Shown here in pieces: positions 16,408 through 25,100 of a stretch of DNA of 28,229 bases. The position numbers and the translations under genes are program-made. The notes beneath the pieces are model-generated. The model had not been told where the DNA came from. It did no database searches and saw only the letters and a program-made list of their open reading frames with translations. The first letter of the stretch is position 1, and every line of letters begins with the position of its first letter. This DNA is from Planctomycetaceae bacterium UBA4732 (GTDB lineage: Bacteria; Planctomycetota; Planctomycetia; Gemmatales; Gemmataceae), in NCBI GenBank assembly GCA_002404095.1, contig DHJA01000166.1, positions 39,102 to 67,330 of the forward strand. The letters run 5' to 3'.

Positions 16408-16657
16408 TCACAACTTCTTTCCGGCCATGAGGTCAATGGCTTGCTCGACATCCCATGCCAAGGCGTCAGCGCGTGCCCGCAGCGGCCGGTCGTCCTCCGG
16501 GTCGGCGCTCGCCCGCGGCGCCGTCACGACCGCGTTGAGCAGCACGGCGAGAGCATTCATGCCACCCTCGGCCGCGTGCTGTCGTGCCGGTCCTCATCCC
16601 ACCATCGGCCAGCAAGTGCAGGGAGGTCAGAAGCGTGGCGGCGGGTGTGCTGGACAT
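16408..16657 (-). pseudogene. Small frameshifted gene of unknown function
   Basis: The ATG at 16657 has a strong ribosome site (GGAAGGA, 5 nt before) and starts MSSTPAATLLTSLHLLADGG, but this frame then becomes an Arg/Gly-rich string. After a shift of one base, a second frame opens as GPARQHAAEGGMNALAVLL and runs to TGA at 16408, with protein-like sequence ADALAWDVEQAIDLMAGKKL. From its own ATG at 16560 the second frame encodes 50 residues. Joined, the two would give about 83 residues. The length, 250 bp, is not a multiple of three, so this is a frameshift mutation, a sequencing error or programmed frameshifting. The alternative is that only the 50-residue ORF is real. I do not recognise the family. 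Confidence 0.45.
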
Positions 16658-16827
16658 GGGAATCCTTCCGAGTATGGAACAACCCAGTTGCGTCAAGTCA
16701 ACAGGATAACAGACAAAATGGACTTTGCAGTCGTCCTGCGAACTATGGGCTGGCGGCGTCGCGTCGGGCGCTGTTCAATGAAAATGAGTTTGTGTTCATC
16801 GACCTAACGCCGGGAGGAGAGGACCGA
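16658..16827. other. Divergent intergenic region before the Uma2 gene
   Basis: This 170-bp gap lies between the small frameshifted gene (minus) and Uma2 (plus). It contains the Uma2 ribosome site GGGAGGAGAGGA at 16812-16823. The Uma2 frame is open through it and back to 16441, but the sequence is not family-like. No clear promoter was found. Confidence 0.4.
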
Positions 16828-17529
16828 ATGGCTGGCATTCCCACGAAGGCGGCGGAAGGCCTCGATTACCCGACCTCGGACGGCAAACCCATGGCGGAAA
16901 CCGACTGGCACCGCGACCTAATGAACGCCCTCATCCAGACGCTAGTCGCCTACTATGCGGCGGAGCCGATGGTCTATGTGTCCGGCAACCTTCTCGTCTT
17001 CTACAAGCCAGGCAACCGTCGTCGGCATCTTTCCCCCGACGTTTTTGTAGTCAAGGGTGTGGGCAAGCATCAGCGGCCCAACTACCTGATCTGGGAAGAA
17101 GGCAAGGGACCGGAGGTGGTCATTGAGTTGACCTCGCAGTCAACGCGCGAGGAGGACGTCGAAGACAAGTATGAGTTGTATCAAGATACGCTGCGCGTGC
17201 CCGAATACTTCCTATTCGACCCGCTCGGTGATTACTTGCAACCGGCGTTGCAGGGCCATCGTCTGCGCCGGGGTCGCTACGAACCGATCATCCCGGTAAA
17301 GGGGCGCCTGCCGAGTAAGGTGCTGGGCTTGCACTTGGAAGGGCACGACCGCGAGTTACGACTGTATGACCCGACGACGAAGCAATGGCTGTTGACGCCC
17401 CAGGAAGCCGTGGCAAATGCACAGGAAACCGTGGCGAATGCAACTGAGGCGCAGCGACAAGCGGAGGCCGAAGTCGAGCGCTTACGGCGCGAACTGGCGG
17501 AGTTGCGCCATCAACGCAACGGCAAATAA
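16828..17529 (+). CDS. Uma2-family (DUF820) putative endonuclease with C-terminal coiled coil
   Basis: This 233-residue protein has a PD-(D/E)XK-like fold. Family motifs are SPDVFVVKGV (Asp71), PEVVIELTSQSTREED (Glu100, with Thr/Ser in place of the usual Lys two positions later), KYELYQ (Lys114) and RVPEYFLFDPLGDYL. The region after about residue 190 is a heptad-like coiled coil with a short repeat (EAVANAQETVANATEAQRQA) ending in Arg/Glu-rich helix. This tail is frequent in planctomycete and cyanobacterial Uma2 proteins. Families are very large in those genomes and their biological role is not established. The ATG at 16828 is fixed by the strong GGAGGAGAGGA just upstream. The DUF1501 gene follows after 32 bp. 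Confidence 0.85.
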   Translation: MAGIPTKAAEGLDYPTSDGKPMAETDWHRDLMNALIQTLVAYYAAEPMVYVSGNLLVFYKPGNRRRHLSPDVFVVKGVGKHQRPNYLIWEEGKGPEVVIELTSQSTREEDVEDKYELYQDTLRVPEYFLFDPLGDYLQPALQGHRLRRGRYEPIIPVKGRLPSKVLGLHLEGHDRELRLYDPTTKQWLLTPQEAVANAQETVANATEAQRQAEAEVERLRRELAELRHQRNGK

Positions 17530-17561
17530 CTATCTTATCGATGTGAATATGGGGCAATGCC

Positions 17562-19007
17562 ATGACCCAACCACTCTTCGACCGTCGCCGTTTCCTCTGG
17601 CAATCCGGCGGCGGCCTCGGCAGCGTCGCGCTGGCTTGCCTTCTCGGCCGCGACGGCCTTCTCGCCGCCGAGCCGGCGAAATACGGTAAGGGCCGGCCTG
17701 ATCTCAACGGCGGCCTACATCACATGGCCAAGGCCAAGCGCGTCGTGCAAATGTTCATGTCCGGCGCCGCCAGCCAGGTGGACACTTTCGACTACAAGCC
17801 GGAGCTGATAAAGCGACATAGCCAGCCGTTCAACCCCGGCGGCAAAGTCGAGCTGTTCCAGAGCGTCCCCGGCGCCTGCATGAAAAGTCCGTGGGAATGG
17901 AAGCAGTACGGCCAGTGCGGCAAGTTCGTCAGCGGCCTCGTGCCGCATCTGGCCGGCTGCGTAGACGACGTCGCCTTCCTCCATGCGATGGTCTCGAAGT
18001 CGAACGTCCACGGCCCCGCCACGTTCATGCAGAACACTGGCTTCGTCCTGCCCGGATATCCGAGCATGGGCGCGTGGGTCAGCTACGGCCTCGGCAGCCT
18101 GAGCGACGACTTGCCGTCGTTCGTGGTGTTGCCCGACGTGCGCGGCTTCGCTCCGAACGGCCCGGCCAACTGGAGCAGCGCTTTCCTGCCCGCCGCTCAC
18201 CAGGGAACCATGATCCGACCCGGCGCCAAGAACCCCATTTACGATCTCTTTCCTCCGGCCGAGGCCGGTCTGGACAAAGGCGACGACGTCGACGCGCTCG
18301 CCCTACTTAACCGCATGAATAGGGCTTATGAGGCGACGCGCGAGGGCGACAGCCGGCTCGACGCCCGCATTGCGTCCTATGAAATGGCCGCGCGGCTGCA
18401 ACTCAGCGCGCCGGAGGTGTTGGATCTGTCCAAAGAGCCGGAGTCCGTCAAGAAGATGTACGGGCTAGACGAAAAGATCACCGAGGATTTCGGTCGCAAT
18501 TGTCTGATTACCCGGCGCTTACTGGAGCGCGGCGTCCGTTTCGTGCAGCTTTGGAGCGGGGCGGACAACGGCTTCCCGCGCCGCAACTGGGACTCGCATG
18601 AAGACATCGCGCGCGATCACGGCGACATGGGCAGGAGCATGGATAAACCCGCCGCCGCCCTGTTGAAGGATCTGAAAGCTCGCGGCCTACTCGACGACAC
18701 CATCGTACTCTGGACGACGGAGTTCGGCCGGATGCCGTGCAGTCAGGGCGGCAAGGGCCGCGATCACAATCCGTTCACGTTCACATCCTGGGTGGCGGGC
18801 GGCGGTTTCAAGGGCGGCGTCACCTACGGCGCCAGCGACGAATGGTCGTATAAGGCGGTGGAAGATGAAACTTACTGTTACGACCTACACGCCACTATCC
18901 TGCATCAACTTGGCGTCGATCACACAAAGCTGACGTTCCGTCACAACGGCATCGACCGGCGATTGACGGACGTGCATGGGCGCGTCATCGAGAAACTGCT
19001 GGCGTGA
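17562..19007 (+). CDS. DUF1501 domain-containing Tat-exported protein
   Basis: This 481-residue protein has an N-terminal twin-arginine signal (DRRRFLWQSGGG, Arg8-10) followed by a hydrophobic stretch, implying export in folded form. The body carries the DUF1501 signatures: VVQMFMSGAASQVDTFDYKP, a middle part with MNRMNRAYEA-type helix, RFVQLWSGADNG followed by WDSHEDIARDH, and the C-terminal WTTEFGRMP, then GRDHNPFTFTSWVAGGGFKG and DEWSYKAVED. The fold is related to alkaline phosphatase/sulfatase, and conserved Asp/His/Asn residues are retained. In planctomycetes such genes usually pair with DUF1549/DUF1553 cytochrome-like genes; none is in this window. The enzymatic substrate is unknown. 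Only a weak GGGGC precedes the ATG. Confidence 0.9.
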   Translation: MTQPLFDRRRFLWQSGGGLGSVALACLLGRDGLLAAEPAKYGKGRPDLNGGLHHMAKAKRVVQMFMSGAASQVDTFDYKPELIKRHSQPFNPGGKVELFQSVPGACMKSPWEWKQYGQCGKFVSGLVPHLAGCVDDVAFLHAMVSKSNVHGPATFMQNTGFVLPGYPSMGAWVSYGLGSLSDDLPSFVVLPDVRGFAPNGPANWSSAFLPAAHQGTMIRPGAKNPIYDLFPPAEAGLDKGDDVDALALLNRMNRAYEATREGDSRLDARIASYEMAARLQLSAPEVLDLSKEPESVKKMYGLDEKITEDFGRNCLITRRLLERGVRFVQLWSGADNGFPRRNWDSHEDIARDHGDMGRSMDKPAAALLKDLKARGLLDDTIVLWTTEFGRMPCSQGGKGRDHNPFTFTSWVAGGGFKGGVTYGASDEWSYKAVEDETYCYDLHATILHQLGVDHTKLTFRHNGIDRRLTDVHGRVIEKLLA

Positions 19008-19071
19008 CAACCGTTGGTAGGCGGAAACTTGCGATGCAACACGGGCCGGGGATAATTCTTTTGGAATCCCG

Positions 19072-19100
19072 TTGACATCCCTCCTTCACCCCTTTACAGT
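19072..19100 (+). promoter_or_regulatory. Sigma70-like promoter for the RHS gene
   Basis: TTGACA (19072-19077) is followed after 17 bp by TACAGT (19095-19100), four of six matches to the -10 consensus. A start near 19107 would give a leader of about 45 nt before the ATG at 19151. This suggests the RHS gene has its own promoter, separate from DUF1501. Confidence 0.55.
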
Positions 19101-19150
19101 CACGCTACCAGGCTTAACACAACTCGATGGACCGCAATGGCAGGACGACC

Positions 19151-22100
19151 ATGATGCTCCGGACACAACGCAACGCAACGCGGCCGTCGTTTCGACCTCA
19201 AATAGAGATATTAGAGAGTCGTGAAATGCCTGGATCGCTGCCGGCCGTCGCCGATGCGCTCACCTACCGACCGCCGCCGTCCATTTCGTACTCCAATCTC
19301 AGCATCGCGCCGACCTCTGTCCCCTCGTCGTTGTCTCTTCTCTCGTCGCCCCCGTCCGTCGCCGTTGCAGCCATCCCAAAAATCGCGCAGCCAGCGCCAC
19401 AAACCGTCTCGGCTGTTTCCTCCACCTCGGCGCCGGCCGATCAGGGCTGGTTCCTGGCCGACCCGGCCCTGAATGGGCAGGCGTTTTTCTCGTCGGCGCC
19501 GACGGATTCTGGCAACGGCGGCGCCGCTCCATCCGCCGTGAAGCCGTCAAGCGGCGCATCGGCACAGAGCGGCCCGATGGAGCAAGTCGCGTCTCTCGCC
19601 GTCGCCACAGCCGGCGCTCAGAATTCGGCCGCGCCAGCCGCTGATTCCACCACGCAAGATTTTGTCGCGCAACCGCCGGCCGCCCCCGTTGCGCCTGTCG
19701 TCGTCTCTGGCGCCCCTCCCGATTTTGGTAGGGGCGGGGTTTCCCCGCCCGTGGCGTCACAGGCGCTCGTGGCGTCACAGGCGCCCGTGGCGTCACAGGC
19801 GCCCGTGGCGTCACAGGGCGGGGAAACCCCGCCCCTACAGTCCCCCCTTCGGACAACCGCCCCTATCTCTGCCGCCAAGCCGAACAACCTCCTTCCGATC
19901 ATCGCCGTCGGCTCGGACGCCGGCGCCGCGCCTTGGGTCAAGGTCTACGACGCCACGACGGACAAGCTGAAGTTCCAGTTCCTGGCCTACGACGCCTCCT
20001 TCAAAGGCGGCGTGCGCGTCGCGTCCGCCGACCTCAACGGCGACGGCATCCCCGACATTATCACCGCGCCCGGCGCCGGCATGGCCCCTGAGATCAAAGT
20101 CTTCGACGCCAAAACCGGCGTCCAGCTCGCCGGACCAATCGGCGACTTCCTCGCCTACGACCGCTCGATGCAAGGCGGCGTCTTCGTGGCCGCCGGCGAC
20201 GTGAACGGCGACTTGGTCCCCGACATCATCACGGGGCCGGGTGCAGGCGGCGGCTCGCAGGTCCGCGCTTTCAGCGGCAAAGACGGAACCCTGCTGCGTT
20301 CCTTCAATGCCTACGGACCCGGCTACGAGGCCGGTGTGCCCGTCGCCGCAGGCTTTTGGACGGGCGTGCGTCACGCTTACATCGTGACCGGCGCCGGGCC
20401 GGGGGCGCCGGCCGAGGCTCGGGTCTTCGACGGCGCCACGGGGTTGCAACTTCCCGGCCCCGTCGGCGATCTGCATCCCTACGGTCAAAACTTCTACGGC
20501 GGAGTCTGGGTGGCGACCGGCGATACCAACGGCGACGGCAGCTCAGACGTCATCACCGGGGCGGGGATCGGCCATACGCCTGAGGTCAAAGTGTTCGACG
20601 GCCAAGACGGCTCAGTGTTGCAGGACTTCCAGGCCGGCAACGCCTCCGACCTGACAGGCGTCCGCGTCGCCTCCACCTACATCGCCAGCGACTCCCACGA
20701 AGACATCGTAACAGCCGACGGGCCAGGCAACACACCGCAAGTCAGCGTCTATTCGGGTACGACGGGTAAGCTCTTGTCTCCTCCAGAGGGCGGCTTCCTC
20801 GCTTTCGACAAGACTCAACGCGGCGGCCTCCTCGTGGCCGCCGCCATCGACCCGACAGTCACCACTACGATCACGCCGGAGACGCAAGAGAAAGTAACGA
20901 ACGCTCCGGTCACCGTCAAAGTCAGCTGGTCTACCGACTTGGTCAACCCGTTTGGCTGGACCTCTTACATTCATTGGGGCGACGGTTCCCCGGACACTAC
21001 ATTCACCCCTAGCCCTATCCCCGGTTCGTATACTGCCAGCCACGCGTATACCACAAAAGGGACTTACGACATCAATGCCATCGTCAACATCTTCAGCAAT
21101 AGCGGCGGCCCCGGCGGCGGCTACACCACCGTGGACGCGACGGTCAATATCACGCCGCCGCCGGTGTCCGACGCCCTTCTCCCCGCCTGTTCCTGCACCT
21201 GTGCCTGCGACGGCGGCAACCTCCTCGAAAGCGCCCCGGCGCCTGTCGGCAAAGTCGCCCCCGACGTCATCGCCAGTACCGGCTACCCTATCCGCTACGC
21301 CGACGGCGTGGTGAAAATCGGCGCGTCCGACCTCATCTCCGATGGCTTCGGCCAGGCGTGGGGCCAGGGGCGGTCGTGGAGCAACGGCCCCGGCTACTCG
21401 GCCGGCGGCGACAACGGCAACGGCTGGGTGGACACGCGCACGCCGCGCCTGCTCCAGGCCGACGGGAGTACCGACGCCACTATCGGCGCCGTCGGCAACG
21501 GGACCACCGCGCTCTACTTCGACCTCGTTAACGGCGTCTACCAGCCGCGCTTTTACGATCAAAGCACACTCATCCACAACGCCGGCGGCCAGGAGTTCGT
21601 GCTGACCGAAGTGAACGGCACTCAACTCCATTTCGCCGACTTTACCGGCACATTGCCGGGCGCCGAACAAGGCGCCTTCAAGAGCTTCGTCGACCAGGCC
21701 GGCAATGCCACGAGTGTGACGAGCTGGACTTCCGACGGGCGCATCGCTGAGGTACAGCGGAGCGTCGTCAGCGGCGGCAACACGATCACGGAATCGTACC
21801 TCTACGCTTACGTTTCGCCAGGAACCAACGGCGGCCTGCTCCAAAGCGTGACGCTGCGCCGTCAAACCAACGGCGGCGCATGGTCCACGGTGCGACAGGT
21901 GCAGTACACCTACTACGACGGTGTGCAGTCGTATGGCAACTTAGGCGATCTGCAATTGGCGCAAGTGCTGGACGGCTCGAATAACGTGCTGGACACGTCG
22001 TACTACCGCTACTATACGTCGGCCGACGCCGGCTCCATCGGATATGTCGGAGGGCTAAAGTACGTCTTCAGTCCGGAGTCCTACGCGCGACTCGTGACGG

Positions 22101-25100
22101 CGCTGGGCGCGACGGCGCCGACTGCGGCCACGGACGCGCAAGTGTCCGCCTACGCCGACAACTACTTCGAGTACGACGGGCAACAGCGCGCGACCAAGGA
22201 GATCGCTCAAGGCGCGGGAGATTCGTCGCTTGCCGGCGGGCTAGGCACATACACCTACGCTTACACGACCAGTGTCAACGCGGCCGGCTTCAACAGTTGG
22301 GCAACCAAGACGGTGGAGACCTTGCCCGACAACAACCAAAACACCGTCTACACCAACGCCTACGGCGAGGTGATGCTCAAAGTCTACATGGACGTGACGA
22401 GCGGCCTGAGTTGGGAGACATTCTACAAGTACGATGGCGTGGGCCACGTCATCCTGCAGGCCGACCCGTCGGCCGTGACCGGCTACGATGACACCTATGC
22501 CGATCTCTTAAATAACCAAAGTGGCGTCTACCAATATCTGAATAACAGCAGCGGCAAGATCACGCTGTACGACTTCTACGCAACGACGACGGCGACGGAG
22601 ACGACGGCCGGCGGCGTAACCGGCTACGAGCAGGACGTGAAGCTGGAGCAAGGTCAGCAAGGTACGCCGATCCTGCAAGAGACGATGCAATACTTCGCGC
22701 ACACGGCTGGCGGCGCAACGGTCAACCCGACGGCGACGGACACGGTTTACCGCAACACCGACGGCACTGGGGCGGAGACGACAAGCTACGCCTACACTTG
22801 GTTCACCGGCACGACGCAAATGCAGTCGGAGACCGTGACCGCGCCGGTGGTGTCGGCAGCGCAAAACGGCCCCGGCACGGCCGACGTGACCACAGCGGTA
22901 TTCGACGTATACGGCCGCACCATCTGGACGAAAGACGCCGACGGCTTCATCACCTACACCGCATACGACCCAGCCACCGGCGCGGTCGTCAAAACCATCG
23001 ACGACGTGAACACGGCGGACACGGGCGACTTCGCTAACCTGCCGACGGGCTGGGTCACGCCAAGCGGCGGCGGCCTCGAACTCATCACGCAAACCGTTGT
23101 AGACGCGCTGGGCCGAACGACGCAAGAGACATCGCCGGGCGGCAATGTCGCCTATTATGTGTATCTTGACCCGCAATACGAAGTGCGCGTCTACGCAGGC
23201 TTCGCCAACGGCGCGTCAACGGGTCCAACCGAAGTCATCCGCGACGACCGCGCCGACGGCTACACCGAAACGTTCACCATGTCGGCAACGCCGCACCTGA
23301 CCAACGGCGCCCCCGACGGCACGGAAGCCATCTCCGGCCTGCAAACGCTGTCGCGGCAGTACGTCAACGCGGCGGGCCAAGTGGTCGAATCGGATTCCTA
23401 CTTTAACCTCTCCGCATTGGCGTATACCACGGCCGTGATGGGCGCCGTCGGCGTAAACTTCTACCAGACGCAGATCGCCTACGACAGCCGCGGCCGGCAA
23501 AACCGCGTGGTCAGCCCGACCGGGACGATCTACCGCACCGTCTACGACGGCTTAGACCGTGTAGTCAGTCAATGGGTGGGCACCAATGACACGCCGGCCA
23601 GCGGCGGCTGGTCGCCGACGAACAACACATCGCCATCGAACATGGTGCAGACGGTCGGCTACGTCTACGACAACGGCGGCGTCGGCGACGGCAACCTGAC
23701 GCAATTGACGCAGTACCCCGGCGGTGCCGCGACGCCGCGCGTAAGCCAGATGTTCTACGACTGGCGCGATAGGCTTGTGGCGAGCAAGTCGGGCGTACAA
23801 ACCAACGAGAACGACGGCACACACCGGCCGATCATCTACGTCACCTACGACAACTTGGGCGAAGCGGTGCAGGCGCAACAGTACGACGGCGACGGCGTAA
23901 GCATCAGCACGGTCAACGGCGTACCGCAAGCGCCGGCGGCGAGCCTGTTGCGCGCCCAAGCCGTGACGAGCTATGACGACCAGGGCCGCGTCTACCAGAC
24001 GCAAGTCTACGACGTGAACCCATCCACCGGGGCCGTCTCGACCACGGCTTTGACTACGAACGCCTACTACGACCATCGCGGCGACGTGATCGCTCAGAGC
24101 GATCCGGGCGGCCTGTGGAACAAGAGTCAGTACGACGGCGCCGGCCGAAACGTCCTGGATTACACCACCGACGGCGCGAGTGGCGTGACCTGGGCTGCGG
24201 CCGGGAGCGTGGCCAACGACACAGTGTTGGAACAGACGCAGACAATCTTCGACGCGGACAGCAACGCCATCGAGACCATCAGCCGTCAGCGCTTCCACAA
24301 CACCACGGGCACGGGGCCTTTGGGTACACCGACAAGCGGTGTCGGAGCGCGAGTCTCCTACGCCGCCGCCTATTACGACAATGCGGATCGGCTAACGGCG
24401 ACGGTGGACGTAGGCACGAACGGCGGCACCGCCTGGACGCGCCCGGCAACCCCACCGACGCCCTCCGACACGGCGCTTGTCACGAGCTACGTCTACAACG
24501 CAGCGGGCTGGGTGCAGGACGTAATCGACCCGCGCGGCATTGACGCTCGCACACTGTACGATAACCTTGGCCGCACGACCAAGACCGTCTCGAACTACAC
24601 CGGCAACCCGGAGACGGCGTCGTCGGACGTAGCGATTGAATACACCTACGACGGCGCCAACCACGTCCTGACTGTCCAGGCGGACGAGCCGGCCGGCGCC
24701 TACCAGCGCACGCAATACGTCTACGGCGTAACCACGGCCAGCGGCAGCGGCGTCAACTCCAACGACATCCTGGTGGCGCTGCAGCATCCCGACCCGACGA
24801 CGGGCAATCCGAGCAGCAGCCAACAGGATAGTTATCTCGTCAACGCGCTGGGCCAAGTGATCCAAACGACGGATCGCAACGGCAACGTCCACGGCTACAC
24901 CTACGACGTTTTGGGCCGGCTCGCGTCCGACGCCGTAACGACGCTCGGCGCCGGAGTGGACGGTGCAATACGCCGCATTCAATACGCTTACGATACGCAA
25001 GGCAACCGCTATCTCACGACCAGTTACGACGCCGCCAACGGCGGCAACATCGTCAACCAATTCCAGCGCGTCTACAACGGCCTGGGCCAGCTCACGGCCG

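Noticed and set aside
16441..16827. N-terminal extension of the Uma2 gene
   Set aside because: The extra 129 residues are not family-like and lie partly antisense to the small frameshifted gene; the strong ribosome site fixes the start at 16828.
19751..19815. CRISPR-like array
   Set aside because: The 18-bp units are directly adjacent without spacers and lie in a coding frame; this is a tandem repeat.
20612..21865. 417-residue minus-strand ORF inside the RHS gene
   Set aside because: Antisense shadow of high-GC coding sequence; composition is Val/Ala/Gly/Arg-rich without domains, and the plus strand carries clear FG-GAP, PKD and RHS motifs.
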